A stretch of 64,000 bases of DNA from Paenibacillus sp. (GCA_031254035.1 JAIRVF010000015.1:1-64000); one strand, 5' to 3'; numbered from the stretch's first letter, positions 44,743 to 54,293 are shown. The notes: generated by a model from the sequence alone, not told the origin. Translations and numbers: made by a program.

Positions 44743-47412
44743 ATGAGCAAACTAATTCTTATTGATGGGAACAGTATCATTTACCGGGCATTTTTTGCGA
44801 TGCCTCCACTTACGAACACCAAGGGACTGCATACGAATGCCGTGTACGGATTTACGAATATGCTTTTGCGCCTTATTGAAGATCATAAACCGACGCATAT
44901 GATGGTTGCTTTTGATGCGGGGAAAGTTACGTTTCGTCATGAGGGCTACCAGGAGTACAAAGGAGGCCGCGATAAGACGCCACCGGAGCTGTCCGAGCAG
45001 TTTCCACTCCTGAAGGAGCTGCTGCAGGGGTTCGGCATTTCGCAGTTTGAGCTGGGCGGATACGAAGCGGATGATATTATCGGCACGGTGTCGCGGATTG
45101 CGGAGGAAGCAGGACATGAAATTCTCGTTGTGACCGGGGACAAGGATATGCTACAACTGGCTTCGGATCATGTCAATGTCGGACTGACGCGTAAAGGCGT
45201 AACTGAGATCGAGACTTATGCACCCGAACAGATTCAGGAAAGATATGGCCTGACGCCGCTGCAAATTATCGATCTTAAAGGACTCATGGGCGATGCTTCC
45301 GACAATATTCCAGGGATTCCTGGCGTAGGGGAAAAAACGGCGCTTAAGCTCCTTCACCAGTTCGGATCTGTTGAAGATGTGCTGGCGAATACCGGTGAAC
45401 TGAAAGGCAAAATGAAGGAGAAGATCGAGACGCATGCGGACGATGCTGTACTCAGCAAAAGATTGGCAACGATCTACCGTGAAGTTCCAATGGACAAGGC
45501 CTTTGACGACATGGTTTTTGCCGGTTTGCAGGAAGAAACCGCAGGTCCCGCCCTCGCCAAGCTGGAATTTAAATCGCTCCTCGAACGCTTATCCTTTAAA
45601 GGTGACGGCAGCAGTGGTCCGGCTCATTTGGATCAAGAACAGGTACCTGCAAAGGAAATCAAAGTTGAAATTATGGATGCAGAAAATATTGGTGAACTGG
45701 TGAATGCTCTCGGAGCGATCAAAGCGCTGCATGTGGAGACAAGCGGAGATAATCCTCATCATGCCGATGTGATTGGAACTGTGTTCTCCTCAGATGAACA
45801 GCATTATTATGTACCGTTTGAACTGCTGAAGGGGGAAGCGGCGGAGCCGCTGCGCACTTGGCTTTCGGATCCAGAGATCCAAAAACGCGGATATGATCTG
45901 CACCGGACGGATCTGGCCTTGCATTGGAAGGGGATCGTGTTTGCCGGCGCTTCGTTTGATGTGCAGCTGGCGGCGTACCTTCTCGACCCGACCGATTCCA
46001 ACCAGAACATCCATGCACTTGCAGCCAAATATGGCCTGCAGTCGCTCGCGTCTGACGAAGATGTGTTCGGCAAGGGAGCGAAATACAAAGTGCCTGAAAC
46101 GGATGTGCTTAGCAAGCATCTCGCAGCTAAAGTAGCAGCCATTCTGGATCTCATCCCACTGCAGGAAAAAGAATTAGAAGGCTATGAAATGAGTTCTCTT
46201 TTCCATGATCTTGAAATGCCTTTATCGCGCATTTTGGCTGATATGGAGAAGCAGGGAATCGCAGCTAATAAAGAAGATCTAACCGAGCTAGGCAAGGAAT
46301 TTGAAACCCAAATTAATAGCCTGGTTCAAGAGATTTATGAAATTGCCGGCACGGAATTTAACCTGAATTCACCGAAGCAGCTTGGAGAGATTTTGTTCGT
46401 GAAGCTGGGACTTCCTGTCGTAAAGAAAACGAAAACGGGTTATTCAACAGATGCGGAAGTGCTCGAGAAACTTGCGCCTTATCATGATATTGTGCGTTTG
46501 ATTTTGCAATACCGGACCATTGCGAAGCTGCAATCCACCTATGTGGAAGGTCTTCTGAAGGAAATTTCGCCGAAGACAGGCAAAGTTCATACGTACTATC
46601 GTCAGACCATTGCGGCAACAGGCCGGCTGAGCAGCCAATATCCTAACCTGCAGAATATCCCAATCCGCCTTGAAGAGGGTCGCAAGATCCGAAAGGTATT
46701 CGTTCCTTCCGAGCCGGACTGGTATATCCTAGCGGCGGACTATTCGCAGATTGAGCTGCGCGTGCTTGCACATATTTCGGATGACGAGGGGCTCAAGGAA
46801 GCGTTTCTGCATGATATGGACATTCATACCAAAACAGCGATGGATGTATTTGGCGTCAAAGCAGACGAAGTGGATTCTAATATGCGTCGTTCGGCCAAGG
46901 CGGTCAATTTCGGGATCGTTTATGGTATCAGTGATTACGGTTTGTCGCAGAACCTCAATATTACCCGGAAAGAAGCTGCCCGTTTTATCGATCAATATTT
47001 CGATGCTTTCAGCGGCGTCCGCCGTTATATGGACGACATCGTAAAGGATGCGAAGCGGGACGGATATGTAACGACATTGCTGGAAAGAAGACGTTATTTG
47101 CCGGAAATCAATGCCAGTAATTTCAACCTACGTTCCTTCGCGGAACGCACCGCGATGAATACGCCGATTCAGGGAACTGCGGCGGATATTATCAAGCTTG
47201 CGATGGTGCATATGGATGCCGTTTTGGCGGAAAAACAATTGAAGAGTCGCATGCTTCTTCAAGTGCATGACGAACTTGTATTCGAAGTACCGGAAGACGA
47301 ACTGGAACTCATGAAAAAGCTTGTACCGGAAACGATGGAAAAGGCGCTTGCTCTATCCGTGCCGCTTAAAGCAGAAGTAAGTTATGGTAGAAACTGGTAC
47401 GAGGCGAAATAA
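44743..47412 (+). CDS. polA: DNA polymerase I
   Basis: 889 aa. The N-terminal 5'-3' exonuclease (about 1-290, LIDGNSIIYRAFFA, GDKDMLQL, MGDASDNIPG) removes primers and flaps. The middle 3'-5' exonuclease-like domain (about 310-470) reads ALHVETSGDN where the active DxE motif would be, so proofreading is probably lost, as in Bacillus and Geobacillus Pol I. Polymerase motifs A (AADYSQIELRVLAHIS), B (RRSAKAVNFGIVYG) and C (LLQVHDELVFEVP) are intact. ATG at 44743 preceded by AAGGGAAGG. mutM follows after 49 bases, so repair genes are grouped. Confidence 0.97.
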   Translation: MSKLILIDGNSIIYRAFFAMPPLTNTKGLHTNAVYGFTNMLLRLIEDHKPTHMMVAFDAGKVTFRHEGYQEYKGGRDKTPPELSEQFPLLKELLQGFGISQFELGGYEADDIIGTVSRIAEEAGHEILVVTGDKDMLQLASDHVNVGLTRKGVTEIETYAPEQIQERYGLTPLQIIDLKGLMGDASDNIPGIPGVGEKTALKLLHQFGSVEDVLANTGELKGKMKEKIETHADDAVLSKRLATIYREVPMDKAFDDMVFAGLQEETAGPALAKLEFKSLLERLSFKGDGSSGPAHLDQEQVPAKEIKVEIMDAENIGELVNALGAIKALHVETSGDNPHHADVIGTVFSSDEQHYYVPFELLKGEAAEPLRTWLSDPEIQKRGYDLHRTDLALHWKGIVFAGASFDVQLAAYLLDPTDSNQNIHALAAKYGLQSLASDEDVFGKGAKYKVPETDVLSKHLAAKVAAILDLIPLQEKELEGYEMSSLFHDLEMPLSRILADMEKQGIAANKEDLTELGKEFETQINSLVQEIYEIAGTEFNLNSPKQLGEILFVKLGLPVVKKTKTGYSTDAEVLEKLAPYHDIVRLILQYRTIAKLQSTYVEGLLKEISPKTGKVHTYYRQTIAATGRLSSQYPNLQNIPIRLEEGRKIRKVFVPSEPDWYILAADYSQIELRVLAHISDDEGLKEAFLHDMDIHTKTAMDVFGVKADEVDSNMRRSAKAVNFGIVYGISDYGLSQNLNITRKEAARFIDQYFDAFSGVRRYMDDIVKDAKRDGYVTTLLERRRYLPEINASNFNLRSFAERTAMNTPIQGTAADIIKLAMVHMDAVLAEKQLKSRMLLQVHDELVFEVPEDELELMKKLVPETMEKALALSVPLKAEVSYGRNWYEAK

Positions 47413-47461
47413 TACCCCAACGAGGCAAACTTCGTTATAATGAGGATGAGGTGAAGACATC

Positions 47462-48292
47462 ATGCCGGAATTGCCAGAAGTCGAGACAGTCAAAAACACA
47501 TTAAACCAATTGGTCAAAGGTAAAGTGATTGACCATGTAACTGTAAATTTGGCGCGGATTATCCAGCGCCCTGACGATATAGATCAATTTGCTTTTTTGC
47601 TGGTGGGACATACCATTTTAGACGTGGAACGCCGCGGGAAATTTTTGCGCATTTTATTGGATGGTCTTGTTCTTGTTTCCCATCTACGGATGGAAGGACG
47701 TTACGGGGTATATAAAAGTACAGATCCAGTTGAGAAACATACGCATGTCATTTTTCATTTCAACGACGGGACCGAACTCCGTTACAAGGATGTGCGCCAA
47801 TTCGGAACGATGCATCTGTTTCAGTCCGGAGAGGAATTTAAGTTGCCTCCACTGGCCAAGCTGGGATTGGAGCCGCTTGATCAAGGGTTTACCGTCCAAA
47901 GATTTAAGGAAGCACTGCAAGGCAAGAAATCTAAGATCAAAGCCGTGCTGCTGAACCAGGCATACGTCGTGGGTATCGGGAATATCTATGTGGATGAGTC
48001 TCTTTTCAAAGCGGGAATTCATCCCGAGCAGCTTGTGAGCACGCTTACGGACGAGCAGTTTCACGCATTGCATCATGCGATCGTGTCTACGTTGTCGGAA
48101 GCGGTTGAGGTTGGCGGCTCCACCATCAAATCCTACGTCAACGGGCAAGGAGAGATGGGGATGTTTCAGCACCAGTTCAAGATTTACGGAAGGCAGAACA
48201 AGCCATGCGTTACTTGTGGAACTTTGATCGAGAAAACGGTTGTCGGTGGCCGGGGTACGCATTTTTGCCCGGTATGCCAGACGATAAAGTAG
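47462..48292 (+). CDS. mutM: Formamidopyrimidine-DNA glycosylase MutM/Fpg
   Basis: 276 aa; excises 8-oxoguanine and formamidopyrimidines and nicks the abasic site. Catalytic P2 and E3 in MPELPEVETV, helix-two-turn-helix region (KAVLLNQAYVVGIGNIYVDE), and a C-terminal zinc finger CVTCG...GTHFCPVCQ are present. ATG at 47462 with GATGAGGTG upstream. A TATAAT in the short gap after polA could give it its own promoter. Confidence 0.96.
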   Translation: MPELPEVETVKNTLNQLVKGKVIDHVTVNLARIIQRPDDIDQFAFLLVGHTILDVERRGKFLRILLDGLVLVSHLRMEGRYGVYKSTDPVEKHTHVIFHFNDGTELRYKDVRQFGTMHLFQSGEEFKLPPLAKLGLEPLDQGFTVQRFKEALQGKKSKIKAVLLNQAYVVGIGNIYVDESLFKAGIHPEQLVSTLTDEQFHALHHAIVSTLSEAVEVGGSTIKSYVNGQGEMGMFQHQFKIYGRQNKPCVTCGTLIEKTVVGGRGTHFCPVCQTIK

Positions 48293-48370
48293 TTAAATCA
48301 AATCATAGCTTCGGCGTTGTTACTTAGCTCGGATGGGAATAATAAAGCTGTTATGAGGTGAGTTTAGCAC

Positions 48371-48967
48371 ATGAATATCGGGTTAACCGGAGGTATAGCA
48401 ACTGGAAAAAGCACCGTGTCTGCGCTCCTGGTGGGCAAGGGGGCTTTGCTTGTCGATGCCGATCTGATTGCACGGGAAGTCATGCTCCCGGGTCATCCCG
48501 TTTTAGCGGCCGTGATCGCTCATTTTGGACAATCTGTGCTTCTTGCGGACGGTACTTTGGACAGGAAAAAGCTCGGGGACATGGTCTTCCGTAATCCTTC
48601 CGAGCGGAAAGCACTAAATGACATCACACATCCGGCCATCCGCAAGGAGATCCGGGAACAAATGGAATCGTTGGAACGGAAGCATCCGACCAGGCTTGTT
48701 GTCGTTGATATTCCTTTACTTTTTGAATCAGGACTTGAATCCATGTTTGAACGGGTGATGGTGGTATATACTCCCAGGGCCACCCAGCAAGAGCGCTTGA
48801 TGCAGCGTAACGGATTAACTGGAGACGAGGCGCTCACACGAATCCAGTCTCAGATGGACATTGAAGAAAAGAAGCGGAAGGCGGATATCGTCATCGATAA
48901 CAGCGGGCATGCTGAAGAGACGAAGCGCCAAATCGATGAGTTCTGGCTTCAGTCAGGGTACGCATGA
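48371..48967 (+). CDS. coaE: Dephospho-CoA kinase
   Basis: 198 aa; phosphorylates dephospho-CoA, the last step of coenzyme A synthesis. P-loop GGIATGKST (residues 7-15), DADLIAREV, and lid/core segments LLFESGLE and ATQQERLMQRNGL are typical. ATG at 48371 behind GAGGTGAG. It overlaps the transglycosylase gene by 4 bases. mutM-coaE adjacency is as in B. subtilis, without ytaF. Confidence 0.95.
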   Translation: MNIGLTGGIATGKSTVSALLVGKGALLVDADLIAREVMLPGHPVLAAVIAHFGQSVLLADGTLDRKKLGDMVFRNPSERKALNDITHPAIRKEIREQMESLERKHPTRLVVVDIPLLFESGLESMFERVMVVYTPRATQQERLMQRNGLTGDEALTRIQSQMDIEEKKRKADIVIDNSGHAEETKRQIDEFWLQSGYA

Positions 48968-49536
48968 AGTATCTACAATTTTTGCGTAAAAAGCGTGTCC
49001 TTCTCCTCCTGTTTATTGGGTTTGTTGCCGTGTTGTTTTTCAGCACCAACTGGATGTCCTGGTTCTACCCGATTTATTACAAGGATAACATTAGGGAGCA
49101 AGCTGAACGTTATGATGTAGATCCGTTTTTGGTTGCATCGATCATTCGCGTGGAGTCAAATTACAAGCTTGGCAAAGAGTCGAAAAAGGGTGCGCTCGGT
49201 CTCATGCAACTTATGCCGGATACGGCCCAGTGGGCCATGGAACAGGCTAGCCTTCCGGAGGTGACCATGGATCATCTCAAACATAAGCCTGAAGCCAGCA
49301 TTGAGATCGGGACCTGGTATCTGAGTAATCTATCCAATCAGTTTAAAGGAAACCGAATTGCCGTTATTGCCGCTTATAATGCCGGACCCGGAAAAGTGGA
49401 TAGCTGGTTGAAAAAGGGAGTTTGGGACGGAACGTTGGAATCGATAAAGGACATTCCGTTCGGTGAAACGAGGCACTATGTACAGCGGGTGATTTATTAT
49501 TATAATCAATATACGCGCATTTATAGTGATTTTTGA
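48964..49536 (+). CDS. Membrane-anchored lytic transglycosylase
   Basis: 190 aa: basic N-terminus, one transmembrane helix (about 11-29), then an SLT lysozyme-like domain outside the cell. Catalytic E64 in IIRVESNY, followed by KGALGLMQLMPDTAQW and AYNAGPGKVDSWL, is the Slt/MltE signature. It cleaves peptidoglycan to 1,6-anhydromuramoyl products. The ATG overlaps the coaE stop, giving translational coupling. Confidence 0.92.
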   Translation: MKYLQFLRKKRVLLLLFIGFVAVLFFSTNWMSWFYPIYYKDNIREQAERYDVDPFLVASIIRVESNYKLGKESKKGALGLMQLMPDTAQWAMEQASLPEVTMDHLKHKPEASIEIGTWYLSNLSNQFKGNRIAVIAAYNAGPGKVDSWLKKGVWDGTLESIKDIPFGETRHYVQRVIYYYNQYTRIYSDF

Positions 49537-49550
49537 GCGTATAAGTGCGT

Positions 49551-49829
49551 GTTCAAAAAGGTCGGTTTTCAGCACCAAAGCTTATGCTTCCGATGTGCGT
49601 TTTTTCAAAACGCTTGAATTGGATAAAGCTAGGGGCTGAGGAGCGGAGCTACACGTTTTCGTAGAAAACGACCTCGTAAGCATCTGCCTGTATGGGTACG
49701 TGGGCACCTGAAATGTTTCCGAAGGAAACAATTACTTCGTAAGCATACGCTTAGGCCCGGCTGAATTCAAGATTCGATGCCGAATCTACTTCCTGATTCA
49801 CTTCGTGATCAAAAGCGAACTTTTTGAAC
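49551..49829. repeat. 279-bp MITE-like element with terminal inverted repeats
   Basis: Left end GTTCAAAAAGGTCG (49551-49564) and right end CGAACTTTTTGAAC (49816-49829) are inverted copies with one mismatch. Inside are several small hairpins (CGTTTTC/GAAAACG, TGTTTCC/GGAAACA, GATTC/GAATC) and repeated CTTCGTAAGCAT words. No ORF of note. A short relative is at 23401-23445. It fills most of the gap 49537-49901. Confidence 0.7.
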
Positions 49830-49901
49830 AACCTCTATAAGCAAAGAAGTATTAAAGCAGCTTACGGGCTGCCCTAATACTTCTTCGGAAAATAGCATGT
49901 A

Positions 49902-50132
49902 TTATTGGAATTGACCTGCGAGTTGTTGTTCAGCCAGGGTTACAAGACGTCTAGTGATGTATCCCCCAAGCGAACCGTTCTCATAAGAAGTCATGTTACC
50001 TTGGTATCCGTCTTGTGGAATAGAGATACCCAGCTCTTGAGCAACTTCAAATTTCATTTGGTTGAGGGCTGCGGTAGCTTTTGGTACTACCAGGACATTA
50101 GAACCGCTGTTAGAACCGCTGTTTTGTGGCAT
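49902..50132 (-). CDS. Alpha/beta-type small acid-soluble spore protein
   Basis: 76 aa; coats and protects spore DNA, then is degraded at germination. The germination-protease site lies in KFEVAQELGI (residues 27-36, cleavage expected after E29), and the DNA-binding C-terminal helix-turn-helix includes GSLGGYITRRLVTLAEQQL. Asn/Ser/Gly-rich N-terminus. Ribosome site AGGAGGTG before the ATG. A sigma-G-like promoter is upstream. Direct proof of a spore former. Confidence 0.96.
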   Translation of the reverse strand: MPQNSGSNSGSNVLVVPKATAALNQMKFEVAQELGISIPQDGYQGNMTSYENGSLGGYITRRLVTLAEQQLAGQFQ

Positions 50133-50163
50133 TGATGTTCACCTCCTCGCTGCATTGTAAAAG

Positions 50164-50193
50164 TATTATGTCTCAAAAATCGAATCTTCATTA
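50164..50193 (-). promoter_or_regulatory. Sigma-G-like promoter of the SASP gene
   Basis: On the minus strand, TAATG (50189-50193), 18 bases, CATAATA (50164-50170). Sigma-G sites are of the type GHATR-N18-CATnnTA; one base of the -35 differs. Confidence 0.55.
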
Positions 50194-50260
50194 CTTTTTT
50201 TTATATATTTTAGGTTGGAAATATAAGTTAATTAGTTAAGGATAAAGGAAGTGATTTTGC

Positions 50261-50737
50261 ATGAAATGCCCGTACTGTGATTACGCAGGCACGAAGGTAC
50301 TGGATTCGCGGCCGGCCAATGACAACAAATCGATCCGCCGCAGACGTGAATGCGAGAGATGCAGCAGGCGTTTTACGACATTTGAAATGGTGGAGGAAAC
50401 ACCGCTGATCGTGGTTAAGAAAGGCGGAAGCCGTGAGGAGTTTAGTCGGGATAAAATCCTGCGCGGCCTGATTCGCGCCTGCGAGAAGCGCCCCGTATCT
50501 GTGGAGCAGCTGGAAGCGATTGTCTCCGAGGTAGAAAAGTCATTGCGTAATACGGCGGTAGCCGAGGTCGAAAGCCGCCAGATCGGCGAACTGGTAATGG
50601 AACAGCTATATCCCGTGGATGAGGTGGCTTATGTGCGCTTCGCATCGGTGTACCGGCAGTTCAAAGACATTAATATGTTTATGAAAGAACTTAAAGGGCT
50701 GTTGTCGAAAAACACAATGCCTGACTCCATAGATTGA
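50261..50737 (+). CDS. nrdR: Transcriptional repressor NrdR
   Basis: 158 aa; nucleotide-sensing repressor of ribonucleotide reductase genes. N-terminal zinc ribbon C3, C6, C31, C34 (MKCPYCD...CERCSRRF), then an ATP-cone domain (about 48-138, [20 protein letters not shown]). The ATG at 50261 has AAGGAAGTG upstream. Syntenic with ytcG of B. subtilis. Confidence 0.96.
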   Translation: MKCPYCDYAGTKVLDSRPANDNKSIRRRRECERCSRRFTTFEMVEETPLIVVKKGGSREEFSRDKILRGLIRACEKRPVSVEQLEAIVSEVEKSLRNTAVAEVESRQIGELVMEQLYPVDEVAYVRFASVYRQFKDINMFMKELKGLLSKNTMPDSID

Positions 50738-50752
50738 TCCGGATGTCTAAGC

Positions 50753-50827
50753 GTAAAGGAATGCAGATTGCTTGTAAAGGAATGCAGATTGCTTGTTGCA
50801 ACAAGCGGTACTGCGTTCTTTTTTTGC
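50753..50827 (+). terminator. Terminator region with a perfect 21-bp tandem duplication
   Basis: A 21-bp unit beginning GTAAAGGAATGCAG occurs twice head to tail (50753-50773 and 50774-50794). The second copy forms the left part of a terminator, AATGCAG...GCTTGTTGCAACAAGC...CTGCGTT followed by a T-run. It lies after nrdR. Confidence 0.65.
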
Positions 50828-50836
50828 TGAGATATA

Positions 50837-50866
50837 TTGACAATAGTTAAAAAATGATTGTAATAT
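50837..50866 (+). promoter_or_regulatory. Promoter of the Ugp-like transporter operon
   Basis: TTGACA (50837-50842), 18 bases, TAATAT (50861-50866): a plausible sigma-A promoter 65 bases before the first permease gene. Confidence 0.5.
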
Positions 50867-50930
50867 TATAACATATTGTGGTCCTTTTGACATGTACCGA
50901 CAAAAGAAGAGACAAGAGGAGGATTATAGT

Positions 50931-51872
50931 TTGTCTAATTATGAAAGCGCTTTAGATAGTAAGAATTCCGAATTAAGAACTAGTAAAAGGAGTAAAAAGG
51001 ATGTTTGGAAGGAACATGCTCTCGCATACACCTTTTTAGCGCCTTCGATTCTTTTGTTTATCATGTTTTTATTTTATCCCATGCTCAAATCTGTTTATTT
51101 AAGTATGACCATTACCGATCCTCGGGGGCAAGTTGCTGAATTTGTCTGGTTCGAAAATTTTGTGACTCTGCTAAAATCGCATCAGTTTTATTCAAATTTG
51201 GGTGTGACGATGTTGTTTATCCTGTATACGGTGCCGACCTCGCTCGTATGGGCCTTGTTTCTGGCGGCAATTACCCACAACAAGCTGCGGGGCATGAAGG
51301 TGTTCCAATTTATTTTCTCGCTGCCGATTGTTATTTCGGTGGGTACGGGCTCCATCATTTGGTTTCTGCTGTTTCATCCCACTGCAGGGATGCTGAACTA
51401 TTTTCTAAGCTGGATCCACATCAGTCCCATCCCATGGCTAACAGATCCTGCATGGGCGTTAATTTCCATTTCGCTTATGACCATTTGGATGAATATGGGC
51501 TTTCTGTACATCGTATTATCCAGCGGACTTCAAGGAGTTCCCGAAGAGCTTTATGAAAGCGCTAAAATGGATGGCTCAGGGCCTTTTCGCACGTTTATCC
51601 GCATTGTTCTTCCGCTTTTATCACCGACGATTTTTTTCGCCTTAATTGTATCTGTTATTGGAGCTTTCCAGACATTTGGTCAAATACATATTCTGACTAA
51701 AGGCGGACCAATCAACTCCACCAATGTCATTGTTTATTCTATTTATCAAGATGCCTTCGTGAATTTCCGATTTGGTATCGGCAGCGCTCAAGCTTTGATT
51801 CTGTTCCTCATCATTTTGCTTTTAACCGTACTGCAGTTCACAGTACTGGAAAAGAAGGTGCATTATCAATGA
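50931..51872 (+). CDS. Carbohydrate ABC transporter permease, UgpA/MalF type
   Basis: 313 aa with six predicted membrane helices. The cytoplasmic coupling-loop motif EELYESAKMDGSGPFRTFIR is the EAA signature of the CUT1 family. I start at the TTG at 50931, six bases after GAGGAGGA; an earlier in-frame ATG at 50892 has no ribosome site. First gene of a three-gene importer operon; it overlaps the next permease by 4 bases. The substrate is probably a glycerol-phosphate compound or a sugar, judged from the binding protein. Confidence 0.88.
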   Translation: MSNYESALDSKNSELRTSKRSKKDVWKEHALAYTFLAPSILLFIMFLFYPMLKSVYLSMTITDPRGQVAEFVWFENFVTLLKSHQFYSNLGVTMLFILYTVPTSLVWALFLAAITHNKLRGMKVFQFIFSLPIVISVGTGSIIWFLLFHPTAGMLNYFLSWIHISPIPWLTDPAWALISISLMTIWMNMGFLYIVLSSGLQGVPEELYESAKMDGSGPFRTFIRIVLPLLSPTIFFALIVSVIGAFQTFGQIHILTKGGPINSTNVIVYSIYQDAFVNFRFGIGSAQALILFLIILLLTVLQFTVLEKKVHYQ

Positions 51873-52693
51873 TCGCAAAACGTACAACAGCATGGTTTAT
51901 GTATTTAATTCTCGCCATTTTGGCGCTAGCGGTATTATATCCACTGATTTTCACGGTGTTTTCTTCTTTTATGACCGAAAAAGAAGTTTCCAATTTTCCG
52001 CCTCCGTTGTTTCCGTCCCATCTGTATTGGGGCAACTTTAAAGGGGCTATATCCGGGTTTCCGATCGTTCGCTTTATTTTGAACAGCTTTATTGTATCGT
52101 CGGCGATCATGATCAGCCAGGTAGTCACATCGAGTCTTGCAGCTTATGCTTTTTCCTTCCTTCAATTCAAAGGGAAAGGACCGCTGTTTGCGCTGTTCCT
52201 GTCTACGATGATGATTCCGTGGGAAGTGACGATCATTCCGAACTATCTGATGATTAAAAGCTGGGGATGGATGGACAGCTACCAAGGGTTGATCGTTCCA
52301 TTTATGGCGGGTGCCTTCGGGGTGTTCCTGCTCCGGCAATTTTTCCTGCAGCTGCCGCGGGAGTTGTTTGATGCTTCGAAAATCGATGGCTGCGGACATT
52401 TGCGGAATTATTTTTCCATTGTATTGCCGCTCTCGAGACCCGCGCTTGGGACGCTTGCGGTATACGTTTTCCTGACGCATTGGAACCATTACTTATGGCC
52501 GCTTCTGATCACCAATCGGGTGTCGATGCGGACAGTGCAAATCGGGGTGGCGATGCTGCAGTATGCCGAGGTGCAGTCATGGAATCTGATTCTCGCGGGA
52601 GTAACGATTGTACTGCTGCCTTCTTTTATACTGCTGGCCTTCGGCGTGAAGCAGCTTGTACGCGGCATTGCAGCAGGTGCGGTCAAAGGGTAA
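51869..52693 (+). CDS. Carbohydrate ABC transporter permease, UgpE/MalG type
   Basis: 274 aa, six helices; EAA motif PRELFDASKIDGCGHLRNYF, and a C-terminal half HWNHYLWPLLI typical of UgpE/MalG proteins. Overlaps the first permease by 4 bases (ATGA), so the heterodimer is made in equal amounts. 108 bases precede the binding-protein gene. Confidence 0.88.
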   Translation: MIAKRTTAWFMYLILAILALAVLYPLIFTVFSSFMTEKEVSNFPPPLFPSHLYWGNFKGAISGFPIVRFILNSFIVSSAIMISQVVTSSLAAYAFSFLQFKGKGPLFALFLSTMMIPWEVTIIPNYLMIKSWGWMDSYQGLIVPFMAGAFGVFLLRQFFLQLPRELFDASKIDGCGHLRNYFSIVLPLSRPALGTLAVYVFLTHWNHYLWPLLITNRVSMRTVQIGVAMLQYAEVQSWNLILAGVTIVLLPSFILLAFGVKQLVRGIAAGAVKG

Positions 52694-52801
52694 ATATAAT
52701 ATGGTGATTAGCCTGGCGAATAGCGGGGCTTGTCATATATGGCTTTGGGGAAATCAGGAATCTCTATGAAGCTTATAAAAAGGGGAGGAATAAAGTAAAC
52801 T

Positions 52802-54169
52802 ATGGGGAAAAAGAGTCTGGTAAGTTTGATGCTGGCAGCAGTACTTTTGTTGTTGTCGGCATGCAGCGTGAACATGGGCGGGGATGAGCCGAAGGCAAGT
52901 GATCCTAAAACTAACGATACGGGAACCAAAAGCGGCGTCACAAAAGTTGTGTTCTGGCATGCGATGGGCGGAGAGCTAACGAAGGTAGTCGATCAATTGG
53001 TCGACAATTTTAATAAGTCGCAGGATAAGGTCCAGGTAGAAGCTGTGTTTCAGGGCACCTATGATGACTTACTTAGCAAATTGAAGGCATCCATGGGAAC
53101 GAATGAAGGGCCGACGATGGTTCAAATGTACGAAATCGGCAGCCGGTTTATGATCGATTCCAAGGCGATTACTCCGATGCAGAATTTCATTGATCAGGAT
53201 CATTGGGATGTTAACCAGCTCGAGCCGAATATCAGTGGATATTATACTTTCGATAATAAGTTGTATTCGATGCCTTTCAACACATCCAATCCGATCTTGT
53301 ATTACAATAAAGATTTATTCAAAGCAGCTGGTTTGGATCCAGAAAACCCGCCAAAGACATTCGAAGAACTGAAAGTCGCGGCGGATAAAATCTCGAAAAC
53401 AGGCAAAGCTGTGGGCGTCAATTTTGCAATCTACGGTTGGTTTATGGAGCAGTTGTTTGCAAACCAGGGAGCGGAATATGTGAACAACGGCAACGGACGC
53501 GACGGAATGGCAACCGAATCGCTGGTGAACTCCGAAGCGGGCGTCAAAGTGATGACATGGTGGAAGGATCTCATCGATACGAAAGCGGCCAACAATTTGG
53601 GGCGGAAAACGGATGATTCCAAAAAAGCTTTCTCCGCAGGCCAAGTGGCGATGATCCTCGATACTACAGCTTCCCTCAGGGGGCTGGTGAACGGTACGGA
53701 AGGCAAGTTTGAGGTTGGCACTGGCTTCCTGCCAAAACCGGCGGATGCTAAGGATGGCGGCGTCATTGTAGGCGGCGCAAGTTTGTGGATGATGAACAAC
53801 CGTTCGGATGAAGAGCAAAAATCTGCTTGGGAATTTATGAAGTTCCTGACTTCTCCAGATCAGCAAGCATTTTGGCATATCAATACGGGCTATTTCCCAG
53901 TAACGGTCAAAGCGTATGATGAGGACAGCGTGAAGGAAAACCTCAAAAAGTACCCGCAATTCCAGACGGCGGTTGATCAGCTGCATAGTACGAAGATGAG
54001 TAAGGCAACTCAAGGTGCCGTAATGGGCGTCTTCCCAGAAGCCAGACAAATCGTCGAAGGTGCAATTGAAGAAGTGCTGAACAACAAGAAAACGCCACAG
54101 GCGGCGCTGGATGATGCAGCAAAAGAAATTACTTCAAAGATTCAGGAGTATAATCGTACGGTGAAATAA
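52802..54169 (+). CDS. Extracellular solute-binding lipoprotein, UgpB-like
   Basis: 455 aa. Lipoprotein signal peptide with lipobox LLSAC (C21), then a Ser/Asp/Lys-rich linker and a family 1 binding domain. TKVVFWHAMGGELTKVVDQL and EAVFQGTYDDLLSKLKA follow the pattern of UgpB, the sn-glycerol-3-phosphate binding protein; the exact ligand is inferred, not shown. The ribosome site AGGGGAGGA lies 13 bases before the ATG, a wide spacing. No ATPase gene is in the operon; a shared MsmX/UgpC-type ATPase is expected elsewhere. Confidence 0.85.
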   Translation: MGKKSLVSLMLAAVLLLLSACSVNMGGDEPKASDPKTNDTGTKSGVTKVVFWHAMGGELTKVVDQLVDNFNKSQDKVQVEAVFQGTYDDLLSKLKASMGTNEGPTMVQMYEIGSRFMIDSKAITPMQNFIDQDHWDVNQLEPNISGYYTFDNKLYSMPFNTSNPILYYNKDLFKAAGLDPENPPKTFEELKVAADKISKTGKAVGVNFAIYGWFMEQLFANQGAEYVNNGNGRDGMATESLVNSEAGVKVMTWWKDLIDTKAANNLGRKTDDSKKAFSAGQVAMILDTTASLRGLVNGTEGKFEVGTGFLPKPADAKDGGVIVGGASLWMMNNRSDEEQKSAWEFMKFLTSPDQQAFWHINTGYFPVTVKAYDEDSVKENLKKYPQFQTAVDQLHSTKMSKATQGAVMGVFPEARQIVEGAIEEVLNNKKTPQAALDDAAKEITSKIQEYNRTVK

Positions 54170-54175
54170 AGGTGG

Positions 54176-54217
54176 AAGAGATACCCTTGGATATTGGTTC
54201 AGGGGTGTCTTTTATTT
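54176..54217 (+). terminator. Terminator after the binding-protein gene
   Basis: AGAGATACCC...GGGGTGTCTTTT stem with G-T pairs, followed by TTATTT. Confidence 0.7.
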
Positions 54218-54293
54218 AGAAAAAAATGTTGCACGGGTTTGGGCGCTGTGCTATATTATAAGAGTGCTCTTTTTGAAAGAATATTTATAATAT

